Of a DNA stretch of 64,000 nucleotides, positions 52,205-60,576 are shown piece after piece (the first letter of the stretch is position 1; each line of letters starts with the position of its first letter). A model generated the notes under the pieces. That model was not told the origin of the DNA, searched no databases, and worked only from the letters and a program-made list of their open reading frames with translations. Location: positions 1 to 64,000 of the forward strand of contig JANYKS010000007.1 of NCBI GenBank assembly GCA_025358125.1, given 5' to 3'. Both the position numbers and the translations under genes were made by a program. The stretch is from Actinomycetes bacterium. Its GTDB lineage: Bacteria; Actinomycetota; Acidimicrobiia; Acidimicrobiales; Ilumatobacteraceae.

Positions 52205-54312
52205 CACTTCTTCGGGCATCCGCCGGTGGTAGTGGGAGGCTGAATGCCCAGTTGGTGCATGATCGTTGGAACGACCGCGTGGAACACCGGCGCAGCCGCC
52301 GTGCCGCCGAAGCGGCTGAGGTCTCCGGCGGACGGCTCATCGATGGAGATCAGCGTGGTGACCTTGGGCGCCTCGGCCGGGAAGAACCCGACGAACGACG
52401 AGTAGTAGGCCCTGTCCTTACCCTGCACGCCGTATTGCCCGCCGAGGTTCTTGATGCCGGTGCCGGTCTTTCCGGCAACCGTGATCCCGTCGACCTGGGC
52501 CAACTTGGCCGTGCCGTCACAGACGACGCCGCGCATCATCTGGTTCATTTGATCGGCGACGGCCGGGGTGACGACCTCATGCGTCGCCGCCGGTGCAGTG
52601 GCGACGAGAGCACCGTTGTCGGCGATCGTTGCCTGCACCAACCGCGGCTCGACGTAGACGCCGTTGTTGGCGATGACGTTGACGGCGCCGACGAGTTGGA
52701 TCGCTGTTGCGCACACGCCGTAGCCGTACGCCGGCGTGATCTTCTCGGTCCCCTGCCACTTCTCCCACGGATTGAGGATGCCCTTCGACTCGCCGGGGAA
52801 CTCGAGCGGCGAACGATCGCCGAGACCGAACGCCTTCATGTAGTTGTACTGCTTCTGCGGCCCGATCTGCTGGGAGACCATGACCGTGCCAAGGTTCGAC
52901 GAATGGACGAGGATGTCACGGACCGACATCGTCTGGAGGTTGTGCGGCTCGGCGTCCCTGATCGTGAAGGCCCACTGCGTGCCAGCGTCGAATGTCCTCA
53001 CGCCGGGCACCTGAAGCGTCGTGCCAGGCGTGACGACGCCCTCGTTCAACCCGGCGGAGATCGTGATCACCTTCGCGACCGAGCCGGGTTCGTAGCAGTC
53101 GACAGCTGCGACGTTGGCGCCGGTCACGCGATACACGCCAACATCATCGCGTCGCACGCTGGCCATCGCGAGGATGTTCCCGGTACTGGTCTCTTGCACG
53201 ATTGCGGTGCCACCGCGAGCACGGAGTTCGCTGGCCCTGGCGAGCAGCGCCTGCTCGAGCGAGAACTGGATCGAGCGGTCGATCGTGAGCACGAGATCCT
53301 TGCCGGGCACTGCCGGAACCGACACCGTGCCCGAGCCCGGGATCGCGTTTCCCTGGCGATCGCGCTCGGTGATCCGCTCTCCGGCGGTACCGGTGAGCAT
53401 CTCGTCGTACTGCATCTCGATGCCTGCGGTGCCCTTGTTGTCGATGTCGGTCTGGCCGATCACGCCCTTGGCCAGGTCGCCGCCGGGGACGACACGCGTG
53501 TCCTCACGATATGACCCAACACCGGCGAGCTTGAGCGCCATCGCCGTGCGCGCAGCTTGGTCATCGATCTGGCGGGCGACGTACACGAAGCTCTTCTGCT
53601 TCAGTCCCATCGCATCGGCGAGAACCTTTTGCCTGTCAGGGGAGAGGTTCAGCGCAATGGCGAGCGCGGCGGCGGTTCCGTCGGGGTCGACGACGAGCTT
53701 GGGGTTGACGAAGACGGTCGAGGCAGGGACCGACAGCGCGAGCTCATCGCCGTTGCGGTCGAAGATGACGCCGCGGCTCGCGGGCAGCAGCGTTTCCCGA
53801 GTGCGCTGGTGGGTGCCGGCGAGCGTGTAGGAGCCGGCGTCCGCAGTCTGCAGCATTCCGACCCGGAACAGAATCGCGCCGAAGACCAGCACCGACCCGA
53901 CGAACAATGCGATCAGGCGGCGCCGGGGCTGGCCCGCTCGGAAGACACCGGGATGGTTGCGGCGCACAGAGCGTGGGCGGCGGGCGCGCCGCTGCAGCGG
54001 TTGCTGTGAAGCAGGAGGCCGGCGCCGGGCCTGAGGCTCGGGTGGGGCGCCCTTCTTTGCTTGTTTGCGATTCGGCGCAACTCGCTGCCGGCCGAGCGGG
54101 ACAGGAGTGGCCGCAGCGGTGTGCGCCGGGCGCGACGCTGGGCGCTGCTCACGGGCCGGAGCAGGGCGAGCCGAACGGCGCGGCGGCTGATGCGCGGTGT
54201 CGTGCGACCGCGGGTCGACACGCCCGTGGCTTCGGGCGCCTCGACCCGGCTCGGCCGCTCGCCGGGCCGGCACCGGTGTGCGAGCGCCGGACCGGCGATC
54301 GCGGTCGGTCAT
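52204..54312 (-). CDS. ftsI: Septal transpeptidase (class B PBP)
   Basis: This 702-residue single-pass membrane protein cross-links septal peptidoglycan. About 130 residues of Arg/Pro-rich, disordered cytoplasmic tail precede the helix RLIALFVGSVLVFGAILF. The dimerisation/pedestal domain follows, then the transpeptidase with Ser411-x-x-Lys (SVAK), Ser471-x-Asn (SSN) and Lys615-Thr-Gly. All three active-site motifs are intact. The N-terminal tail is longer than in most FtsI. The ATG at 54312 overlaps the ftsL stop. Confidence 0.94.
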   Translation of the reverse strand: MTDRDRRSGARTPVPARRAAEPGRGARSHGRVDPRSHDTAHQPPRRSARPAPAREQRPASRPAHTAAATPVPLGRQRVAPNRKQAKKGAPPEPQARRRPPASQQPLQRRARRPRSVRRNHPGVFRAGQPRRRLIALFVGSVLVFGAILFRVGMLQTADAGSYTLAGTHQRTRETLLPASRGVIFDRNGDELALSVPASTVFVNPKLVVDPDGTAAALAIALNLSPDRQKVLADAMGLKQKSFVYVARQIDDQAARTAMALKLAGVGSYREDTRVVPGGDLAKGVIGQTDIDNKGTAGIEMQYDEMLTGTAGERITERDRQGNAIPGSGTVSVPAVPGKDLVLTIDRSIQFSLEQALLARASELRARGGTAIVQETSTGNILAMASVRRDDVGVYRVTGANVAAVDCYEPGSVAKVITISAGLNEGVVTPGTTLQVPGVRTFDAGTQWAFTIRDAEPHNLQTMSVRDILVHSSNLGTVMVSQQIGPQKQYNYMKAFGLGDRSPLEFPGESKGILNPWEKWQGTEKITPAYGYGVCATAIQLVGAVNVIANNGVYVEPRLVQATIADNGALVATAPAATHEVVTPAVADQMNQMMRGVVCDGTAKLAQVDGITVAGKTGTGIKNLGGQYGVQGKDRAYYSSFVGFFPAEAPKVTTLISIDEPSAGDLSRFGGTAAAPVFHAVVPTIMHQLGIQPPTTTGGCPKK

Positions 54313-54854
54313 GGCACAACCCCCGACACTGATTTCACCTGTCCGAATTGGTCGAACGACGATTCCTGGTTGTTGGAGACATCGTTTGGCAGTCCACTCG
54401 CCGCTGCCATCACGCTCGCGACGACCGCGGGCGAGATCGTCATGAACGAGCCGTTCTCGGCCGGTGCCATACCGAGCCGGGTGGCTTCGACCGAAAGGCG
54501 GCCTGGGGAACGCAGCTCGGCCCGTTGGCGGCGCAGCACGTCGTAGCGGGCGCGGGCGTCGCGGACCTCGCGTTCGGTCTTGTCGAGTGCGAGTTGATTC
54601 TGGGCAATCTTGGTCTGGAACGCGACCGCCCCGAGGAGGAGTCCGAACAGCAGCACACAGCACGTGGCGACGATGCCGACGGCCCGCCGGCGTCGCGGCA
54701 CGACCGCGAGGCGCAAACGGTTCTCGCCGTCGTCGAGGGGGATCGGTGCGACCGTGTTGGCGCGCGCCGTCGACCGACGTTCGAGGGGTGAGCGGCGAAG
54801 ATCCGATGGGCGGACCTTGGCTGTCTCCTCGCGAAGTGGTGCGACAGCCGACAT
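54309..54854 (-). CDS. ftsL: FtsL-like septum formation protein
   Basis: This 181-residue bitopic protein has one helix (VGIVATCCVLLFGLLLGAVAF, about residues 59-79) and an extracellular leucine-zipper-like coil (QLALDKTEREVRDARARYDV) with the family's closing LSVEATRLGMAPA. The position between rsmH and ftsI and the topology identify FtsL; sequence alone would fit the wider FtsL/DivIC group. The N-terminus is basic. It starts two bases after the rsmH stop. Confidence 0.82.
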   Translation of the reverse strand: MSAVAPLREETAKVRPSDLRRSPLERRSTARANTVAPIPLDDGENRLRLAVVPRRRRAVGIVATCCVLLFGLLLGAVAFQTKIAQNQLALDKTEREVRDARARYDVLRRQRAELRSPGRLSVEATRLGMAPAENGSFMTISPAVVASVMAAASGLPNDVSNNQESSFDQFGQVKSVSGVVP

Positions 54855-54856
54855 GA

Positions 54857-55879
54857 TCAGATCGCGCTCTCGGTGGTGCCGGCGATGCGTTCGACAACCC
54901 GCAGGCGGGCCGAAGCGGCGCGCCGATTGCCGGCGACCTCGGTGGCAGTCGGTGTCTTCGGAACGCGCCGAACGAGGCGCACGGTACGCACCGCTCCGCA
55001 GACGCACGGCAGGCCGGTCGGGCAGATGCAATTGCCGGTCTCGGCGGAGCGAAAGCGCTCCTTGACGATGCGATCCTCGCCGGAATGATACGACAGCACC
55101 GCGATCCGCCCGCCGACAGCCGTCGACGCGATCGCGGCGTCGAGCGCCGCCGGAAGGATCTCCAACTCCCGGTTGACCTCGATCCGGACCGCCTGGAACG
55201 AGCGCTTGGCAGGATGACCGCCGGTGCGGCGCTTCGCGGCTGGGATCGCGGCGACGATGATGCCGGCCAACTCGGCGGTCGTCTCGATCGGGCGATGGGC
55301 GATGATGGCGCGAGCGATCCGGGGGGCAAATCGCTCGCCGCCGTTGTCGAACAGCACCCGGATGAGTTCCTGCTCGGTGTAGCCGTTGACGACGTCGCTC
55401 GCAGACCAGGCAACGCTCGTGTCCATCCGCATGTCGAGCGGAGCATCGTTGCGGTACGAGAATCCGCGCTCGGCGCGGTCGAGTTGGGGCGAGGAAACGC
55501 CGAGATCGAAGAGGGCTCCGCTGAGTGTGTCGACCGCTGCTCTGCTCATGGCTTGTTGAAGGTGATCAAAACGGCTGTGCACATTGCAGACCCGGTCGGC
55601 GAAGCGGGCAAGTCGCCGCGATGCAGCTTCCAATGCCGATGCGTCGCGGTCGATACCGAGGATGCTCAAGTGTGGGTACGCGTCGAGCAGAAGCTCTGCG
55701 TGTCCCCCACCTCCCAGTGTTGCGTCGAGCACGAACCCCGCCGGAACGTCGGCGAAGACCGCAACGATCTCGCTGGCCATCACGGGAAGGTGATGGAACC
55801 CCGGCAGTGAGTCGCCCGGCGGTTCTCGCTCGGGATCATCATTCTCGAAGTTCGAATCATCGGAACTGGAGTTGCTCAC
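54857..55879 (-). CDS. rsmH: 16S rRNA N4-methyltransferase (C1402)
   Basis: This 340-residue SAM-dependent enzyme methylates C1402 of 16S rRNA in the P site. It has HLPVMASEIVAVF near the start, VLDATLGGGGHAELLL (SAM loop), GALFDLGVSSPQLD, RGFSYRNDAPLDMRM and VLSYHSGEDRIVKERF. A cysteine pair region CICPTGLPCVCG is typical of actinobacterial members. GTG 55879 is preferred because GAGGA lies seven bases upstream; an ATG ten codons earlier has no such site. Confidence 0.94.
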   Translation of the reverse strand: MSNSSSDDSNFENDDPEREPPGDSLPGFHHLPVMASEIVAVFADVPAGFVLDATLGGGGHAELLLDAYPHLSILGIDRDASALEAASRRLARFADRVCNVHSRFDHLQQAMSRAAVDTLSGALFDLGVSSPQLDRAERGFSYRNDAPLDMRMDTSVAWSASDVVNGYTEQELIRVLFDNGGERFAPRIARAIIAHRPIETTAELAGIIVAAIPAAKRRTGGHPAKRSFQAVRIEVNRELEILPAALDAAIASTAVGGRIAVLSYHSGEDRIVKERFRSAETGNCICPTGLPCVCGAVRTVRLVRRVPKTPTATEVAGNRRAASARLRVVERIAGTTESAI

Positions 55880-55919
55880 GCACTGTCCTCGCACTAACGC
55901 TCCGCTCATCGGCAGCCCC

Positions 55920-56031
55920 CCGGTGAACGATTGTCGCCGGGATTTCTCCCCGGACGGAACGAGATGGAAGCGGGCGGAGTGGGGCTGTCATCTTGTTCAC
56001 CGGGAGACTGCCGGTGAGCGGAACTCACCGG
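55920..56031 (-). repeat. Inverted CCGGTGA elements between mraZ and rsmH
   Basis: Four CCGGTGA-type elements lie in the 234-base gap. CCGGTGAAC (55920-55928) is the exact complement of GTTCACCGG (55995-56003), and CCGGTGAG (56011-56018) pairs with CTCACCGG (56024-56031) around CGGAA. They can form either a tight hairpin or a long-range stem in the mRNA, which may set how much rsmH and the following genes are expressed after mraZ. Confidence 0.6.
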
Positions 56032-56113
56032 GTATTCGATCTGTGCGTGTCGTCGTGTTCTGGCCTTTTCCCCTTTCGTTCGTTACGTTTCGCGGTGTTG
56101 TGATGATTCGTGG

Positions 56114-56536
56114 CTACAGAGCCGATTCGGAGAACTCCTGCTCGCCAGCCAGCATGCTGCGCTCGTGGCGCTCGACCGAGCAGATCTCGATTCGGTCGAG
56201 CCGACCGAACACCATGACCGGGCCCTTGACGTCGAGCCGAGCGTGCTTGCGCAGTCGTTCATCGAGATAGATCCGCCCTTGACCATCCGGCTCGACGGCA
56301 CTTGCCCGTGAGGAGAAGGTGCGCAGGCGATCCATCGTGATCAGGCCCTTTTGTTGGAGTTCTTGGATTCGGACTGCCTCCTCCTCGAATTTCTCGGCCG
56401 TAAAGACCTCGATGCTGTTGTCGTCCCCGAGCGTGAGGTAGCAGCTGGTTCCGAGGCGCGCCCGAAATGCTGCCGGAAGCGCCAACCGACCTTTGACGTC
56501 GAGTTGGCGTTCGAAAACGCCGAGAAACTGGTGCAT
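56114..56536 (-). CDS. mraZ: MraZ, regulator of the division/cell-wall cluster
   Basis: This 140-residue DNA-binding protein forms rings and represses its own operon by binding TGGG repeats. Two SpoVT/AbrB-like halves are visible: GVFERQLDVKGRLALPAAFR and SSRASAVEPDGQGRIYLDE, each with the D-x-K/Q-GR core. The ATG at 56536 starts directly at the family N-terminus (MHQFLGVFE). TGGG boxes in the promoter 75-105 bases upstream fit autoregulation. Confidence 0.94.
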   Translation of the reverse strand: MHQFLGVFERQLDVKGRLALPAAFRARLGTSCYLTLGDDNSIEVFTAEKFEEEAVRIQELQQKGLITMDRLRTFSSRASAVEPDGQGRIYLDERLRKHARLDVKGPVMVFGRLDRIEICSVERHERSMLAGEQEFSESAL

Positions 56537-56610
56537 TGCCTTCGATTTCCGCTCGATCTCTGCCCGATCTTCCACCCGATCTCTGCCTCACGTGGTCGGG
56601 ATACCAACGC

Positions 56611-56646
56611 AATCCCCACTATGCCCCACTTATCACCCAAAGTCAA
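56611..56646 (-). promoter_or_regulatory. mraZ promoter with MraZ boxes
   Basis: On the minus strand a TTGACT -35 box (56646-56641) and a CATAGT -10 box (56623-56618) are separated by exactly 17 bases. The spacer and flank hold three TGGG motifs, two of them in AGTGGGG units 10 bases apart (56631-56621 and 56621-56611, approximately) and one in TTTGGGTGAT. Such spaced TGGG repeats are the known MraZ target. The boxes lie between and over the promoter elements, as expected for repression. Confidence 0.8.
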
Positions 56647-56884
56647 GCTGAATTCACCCTCCGGGAGGTTCGTCGGGCAGCTAGACGGCCTCGATTCACG
56701 CATTGCGCGCGAAATAGCCTCGCTGGTCGGCACTGTTGCGCGCGTTCAGCGCGAAACACCAGTGGGGAATTGTTGCAGCAAGCACCTGTCCACCGGGTGG
56801 CGCGTCACGCCCAAATTTGGGTGAGCACACCGATGCGAGGCCCTCGGCCTCGTCGCTCACGCAGATCCTCAGGCGGTCGTGGCG

Positions 56885-57541
56885 CTACCGGCTCGGCTCG
56901 AGTCCGTCCTGAAAGGCCTGGCGGAGAACGGGAGCGGCAATCGGCACCGGCATCACGAACTGTGCGAGGTCCTCGGCCGTCGGTCCTGGCTGACGGAACA
57001 GGCCGACATGGGCATCCGGTCGCCAGACGTGGTAGAGCGCGCACTGAAATCGCGCTCCGGCCCTCGTACGACGTTGGCTGATGCCCACCACCTTGCGGCC
57101 ACCGAGCAGCACCTCACCACCTCCGACGCCGGCAAAGCACACATGCGCTGACCACGGCGTGCGGATCATCGGCCCGCGATGAACGGTCGTGCCATCGACA
57201 CCGACCGTGCGCAATGCGCGTTGCCACGCCTCGCCGAGCCACCACGCCGACGAATTGATATCGGCCGTCCAGCGCGGATGGCCGGATGGGATGAGGACAT
57301 CGACCCACAGTGCGTCGCCGGGTTGGAGCAACACGGCTCCTCCCCCGCTGCGCCGACGGACGATGTCGATCCCGGCGAGGGCGCATGCGTCGGTGTCGAC
57401 GTGCTCGGCCGGCTGCGACGAACCGAGCACGATCGCGGACCGATCGAGGTCGAACCACCACACGCTCGGTTCGATCACGCCCGGCATTTCGCGCCGGTGG
57501 AAATCAGCGGCGAAACCTTGACCTCTCTCGATCTGCCACAC
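56885..57541 (-). CDS. Lipoate-protein ligase A-family protein
   Basis: This 218-residue cytoplasmic protein has the biotin/lipoate ligase fold. It contains VLGSSQPAEHVD, RRRSGGGAVLLQPGDALWVDV (the RRxSGGG motif) and a lysine motif GRKVVGISQRRTRAGARFQC. The start is taken as GTG 57541 (reading VWQIERGQGFAADFHRRE), since relatives begin there; no strong ribosome site is seen. Lipoyl transfer to dehydrogenase subunits is likely, but octanoyl transfer cannot be excluded. It follows the HNH gene by 29 bases. Confidence 0.8.
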   Translation of the reverse strand: MWQIERGQGFAADFHRREMPGVIEPSVWWFDLDRSAIVLGSSQPAEHVDTDACALAGIDIVRRRSGGGAVLLQPGDALWVDVLIPSGHPRWTADINSSAWWLGEAWQRALRTVGVDGTTVHRGPMIRTPWSAHVCFAGVGGGEVLLGGRKVVGISQRRTRAGARFQCALYHVWRPDAHVGLFRQPGPTAEDLAQFVMPVPIAAPVLRQAFQDGLEPSR

Positions 57542-57570
57542 CGGTTCAGGATGCCGCGCGTTGGCGCCGT

Positions 57571-58068
57571 CTACGACGCTTGGGCGATATAGGCTTTCCA
57601 CGCCTCTGGCACGCGCCCGACGGACACCGTGACCCATGCCTGCTCGCGCGGCACCCGCGGCAGGCGCGCGAGGCGCATGTTCGCTTCCTCTGGCGTGCGG
57701 TCGCGTTTGTGCAGATTGCACGGACGGCACGCGGCCGCGACGTTCTCCCACTCGTTGCGCCCTCCCCGAGATCGCGGCATGACATGGTCGATCGAATCCG
57801 CGTGCGCACCGCAGTACTGGCAGCGGTGCTCGTCGCGGACGAACACCGCGTGACGCGAGAGGGCCGTACGCCGGTGATACGGGACCTTGACCAAGTAACG
57901 CAGGCGGATCACGAGCGGGCTCGGCAGCGCGAGTTTCTCCGACCGCAGGCAGGTTCCGTCGTCCTCGACGAGATCGGCCTTGTCGGCCAGGATGAGGCAG
58001 GCCGCCCGCCGTGCCGGCACGACGCTGAGCGGCTCGTACGTTGCGTTGAGAACGAGTGCGCTGCGCAT
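57571..58068 (-). CDS. HNH endonuclease-domain protein
   Basis: This 165-residue protein has the HNH nuclease core: CQYCGAHADSIDHVMPRSRGG, ENVAAACRPCNLHK with two CxxC zinc pairs and catalytic His in IDHV. The N-terminal LVLNATYEPLSVVPARRAACLI is the conserved start of the widespread actinobacterial family found as a single-copy housekeeping gene. It therefore need not be part of a mobile or defence system. The ATG is at 58068. Confidence 0.9.
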   Translation of the reverse strand: MRSALVLNATYEPLSVVPARRAACLILADKADLVEDDGTCLRSEKLALPSPLVIRLRYLVKVPYHRRTALSRHAVFVRDEHRCQYCGAHADSIDHVMPRSRGGRNEWENVAAACRPCNLHKRDRTPEEANMRLARLPRVPREQAWVTVSVGRVPEAWKAYIAQAS

Positions 58069-58147
58069 GGTTGGCGACCTTAGTGACCAGGCTCGGCCGC
58101 AGGTGCGGGGATTGTTGCGTCGTCCACATGCGCTGATAGCCGGCGTG

Positions 58148-58396
58148 TCAACGGAAGTCGCCGTCCCACTGTCTGCACCATGCCAGGTAGTTCACCACAT
58201 CTGCCGGTTCCGGGCGATGCAGAGCATCTCCGTACTGGGTGATCAGCCGAAATCTCAGGTAGTCGCCGCTCGGCACAGGGAGAAACGGTGCTCGCCGGTA
58301 CCAGCCCGGGGCGGCGGTGCGACGCATCTGGCGCAGCGCAGTGGGCCACAGCGCGGGCCTGGCCGCGACAGCGGCTGCGACTCGCACCCAGCCCAT
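58148..58396 (-). CDS. Small conserved actinobacterial protein
   Basis: This 82-residue soluble protein reads WYRRAPFLPVPSGDYLRFRL and ITQYGD, then PADVVNYLAWCRQW. This pattern is shared by short hypothetical proteins of many actinobacteria; the function is unknown. It starts three bases after the acyl-CoA dehydrogenase stop, so the two are co-transcribed. There is no signal peptide. Confidence 0.65.
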   Translation of the reverse strand: MGWVRVAAAVAARPALWPTALRQMRRTAAPGWYRRAPFLPVPSGDYLRFRLITQYGDALHRPEPADVVNYLAWCRQWDGDFR

Positions 58397-58399
58397 TGG

Positions 58400-59614
58400 C
58401 TACTTCGGTTCCTTCGGGAGTCCGAGCACCATCTCGCCGATGATGTTGCGCTGGATCTGACTCGAACCTGCGTAGATCGTGCCGGCGCGAGCGTTGAGGA
58501 ACACGCCCTCCCACGATGACGTGCTGTTGGCGGCTCCTGCGTCATCCGGCTGGAACGCGCTCGATGGGGCGCGCCCCGTCGGCACGAGCCCGTCGAGGCC
58601 CATGATGTCCATCGCCAGTTCGGTGACCACCTTGTGGTACTCGCTCCAATAGAGCTTGAAAACCGCACCGTCGGGGCCGGGATGATGGCCCTTCATGAAC
58701 TTGGTGAGGGTCCGCATGCCGAGGTAGCGCATCATCTGGACCTTGGTGTAGCACCATGCGAGCCGCTGGCGGATGATCGGATCGCTCGCCATGCCACGGT
58801 CTTTGGCCATGATCAGCAGGCGATCCAGTTCGGCCTGGAACCGGATCGGCAGCGTGGCGGCAGCCTCCCCCCGCTCGTAGCCGAGCAGCGTCATCGCAAC
58901 GGCCCAGCCGTTGTTGACACCGCCGACGACTTCTTGCTTGGGCGTGGTGGCATCGGTGTAGAAGATCTCGTTGAACTCGCTCTCGCCAGAGATCATCTTG
59001 ATCGGGCGGACCACGATCCCTGGTTGGCGCATGTCGACGAGTAGGAACGAGATGCCCTTGTGCTTGGGCAGGTCTGGATCGGTGCGGGCAAGGGTGAAGA
59101 TGTGATCGGCGAGGTGGCCGGCCGATGTCCAGATCTTCTGGCCGTTGAGGACCCACTGGTCGCCGTCGAGTTGAGCGCGCAAACCGATGTTGGACAGATC
59201 GGATCCCGCGTTCGGTTCGCTGTAACCCTGGCACCACACATCGGCGTTGGAGAGAATGCGCGGCAGGTAGTACGACTTCTGCTCGGCCGTGCCCCACTGC
59301 AGCAGTGTGTTGCCGAGCATCTGGATCCCGAACACGTCGTTCGGTCCGCCGGTGGGCACACCTGCCCGTGCGAACTCCTCGGCCGTGATCACCTGCTCCA
59401 GCGCCGACAGCCCGGCGCCGCCGTACTCGACCGGCCAGCCCGGCGCGAGGTAGCGACCTTCGTTGAGGATCGCCCGCCATTCGGCGACGAACTGACGAAG
59501 CTCGGCGCCGACGAGACGGCCGATGCCCTTCCAATTCGTCGGCAATTTCTCGGTGAGGAACGCCTGCACCTTCTCGCGATACACCTCGGCCTCAGGGGTG
59601 TATGTCGGTTGCAT
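58400..59614 (-). CDS. Acyl-CoA dehydrogenase
   Basis: This 404-residue FAD enzyme introduces the first double bond in an acyl-CoA. It has GRYLAPGWPVEYGGAGLS, WCQGYSEPNAGSDLS with the FAD-binding W-x-G-YSEP-AGSDL block, NGQKIWTSAGHLADH and RYLGMRTL. The C-terminal active-site region reads IYAGSSQIQRNIIGEMVLGL. The sequence resembles the steroid/cholesterol-type (FadE) dehydrogenases, which work as heterodimers, but no second subunit is adjacent. ATG 59614 starts the conserved domain. Confidence 0.9.
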   Translation of the reverse strand: MQPTYTPEAEVYREKVQAFLTEKLPTNWKGIGRLVGAELRQFVAEWRAILNEGRYLAPGWPVEYGGAGLSALEQVITAEEFARAGVPTGGPNDVFGIQMLGNTLLQWGTAEQKSYYLPRILSNADVWCQGYSEPNAGSDLSNIGLRAQLDGDQWVLNGQKIWTSAGHLADHIFTLARTDPDLPKHKGISFLLVDMRQPGIVVRPIKMISGESEFNEIFYTDATTPKQEVVGGVNNGWAVAMTLLGYERGEAAATLPIRFQAELDRLLIMAKDRGMASDPIIRQRLAWCYTKVQMMRYLGMRTLTKFMKGHHPGPDGAVFKLYWSEYHKVVTELAMDIMGLDGLVPTGRAPSSAFQPDDAGAANSTSSWEGVFLNARAGTIYAGSSQIQRNIIGEMVLGLPKEPK

Positions 59615-59657
59615 CCGCAACACGTTACCGCGGAGTAGCCACCGCGAGGTCTCGGCG

Positions 59658-60518
59658 CTACGCCACGCCGAGGACTCCCCGGCGAGCGAGCGCGGCGGCC
59701 CCGACGAGCGGCGACAACTCTCCGAGTTCGGCCCTGCGGATCTCGAGGTGCTCGGTGAACGACAACCGCGCCCGCGAGTTGACCTCGGCCTGCGCAGCTG
59801 CGAAGAACGGCTCGCCGAAACCGAGCGCAACCGAGCCGCCCACGATCGCGAGATTGAAATCGACCACTGCCGCGAGCGATGCCAGCGCACGGCCGAGAAG
59901 CAGCCCGGTGCGCTCGATGATGGCGATCGGGGCACGTTGCGGTGGGCGACCTGTCTCGGCCTCGATCGCCGGGCCGCAGGCGTACGCCTCGAGACAACCG
60001 ATGCCGCCACACGCGCACGGTCGCCCCTCCGGCTCGACGACGATGTGGCCGATGTGGCCGGCGTTGCCGAGCCGGCCGCTGAGCAGGCGACCGTTGCTGA
60101 TGATGCCGCCACCGACACCGGTTCCGACGACGACGCCGACGATGTTCGTCTCGCCGCGCGCGGCGCCGCACCACGTCTCGCCGAGTATGAGCGCCTTCGC
60201 ATCGTTGTCGACGTACACCGGCAACGACGTGGCCTCGACGAGTGCTGCTTGCAATTCAAAGTTCTCCCACGTCGGGATGTGCAGGGGTGAAACCGTCTTC
60301 TTGGCTGTATCCATCGGACCGCCGCAGCCGGCTCCGACTGCGATGATCGGCGCGGGCGCGGCCGCCATGACACGCAGTATCAGCCGCTCGAGCGCCGGCC
60401 ACACGTCTCGTTGAGGGGTCGCGACGCGGTCACGAACGACCACCCGTCCATCGTCGTCGACGACTCCAGCGGCCAGCTTGGTACCGCCGATATCGACTGC
60501 GAGATACATCGATTCCAC
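59658..60518 (-). CDS. ROK-family sugar kinase (glucokinase-like)
   Basis: This 286-residue cytoplasmic kinase has the ATP loop LAVDIGGTKLAAGVVD at the start, active-site VDNDAKALILGE (Asp base near residue 105), GTGVGGGIISNG and zinc motif CACGGIGCLEAYA. It phosphorylates glucose or a related hexose; no DNA-binding domain is attached, so it is not a ROK repressor. The start may be the GTG at 60518 or ATG at 60509. It is divergent from the MoxR gene. Confidence 0.88.
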   Translation of the reverse strand: MESMYLAVDIGGTKLAAGVVDDDGRVVVRDRVATPQRDVWPALERLILRVMAAAPAPIIAVGAGCGGPMDTAKKTVSPLHIPTWENFELQAALVEATSLPVYVDNDAKALILGETWCGAARGETNIVGVVVGTGVGGGIISNGRLLSGRLGNAGHIGHIVVEPEGRPCACGGIGCLEAYACGPAIEAETGRPPQRAPIAIIERTGLLLGRALASLAAVVDFNLAIVGGSVALGFGEPFFAAAQAEVNSRARLSFTEHLEIRRAELGELSPLVGAAALARRGVLGVA

Positions 60519-60576
60519 GGCGTCACCGTAGCCCCACCGCCATTGATTGTGGCGGCTGCGCGTCTACCCTGTGGGC

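Noticed and set aside
54857-55446. Upstream extension of ftsI to a 1080-residue product
   Set aside because: The extension lies over ftsL and rsmH in another frame. The ATG at 54312 overlaps the ftsL stop as in the rest of the cluster.
57571-58068. HNH nuclease as part of a defence or mobile element
   Set aside because: The LVLNATYEPLSVV start marks a widespread housekeeping family, and no toxin, methylase, helicase or integrase is nearby.
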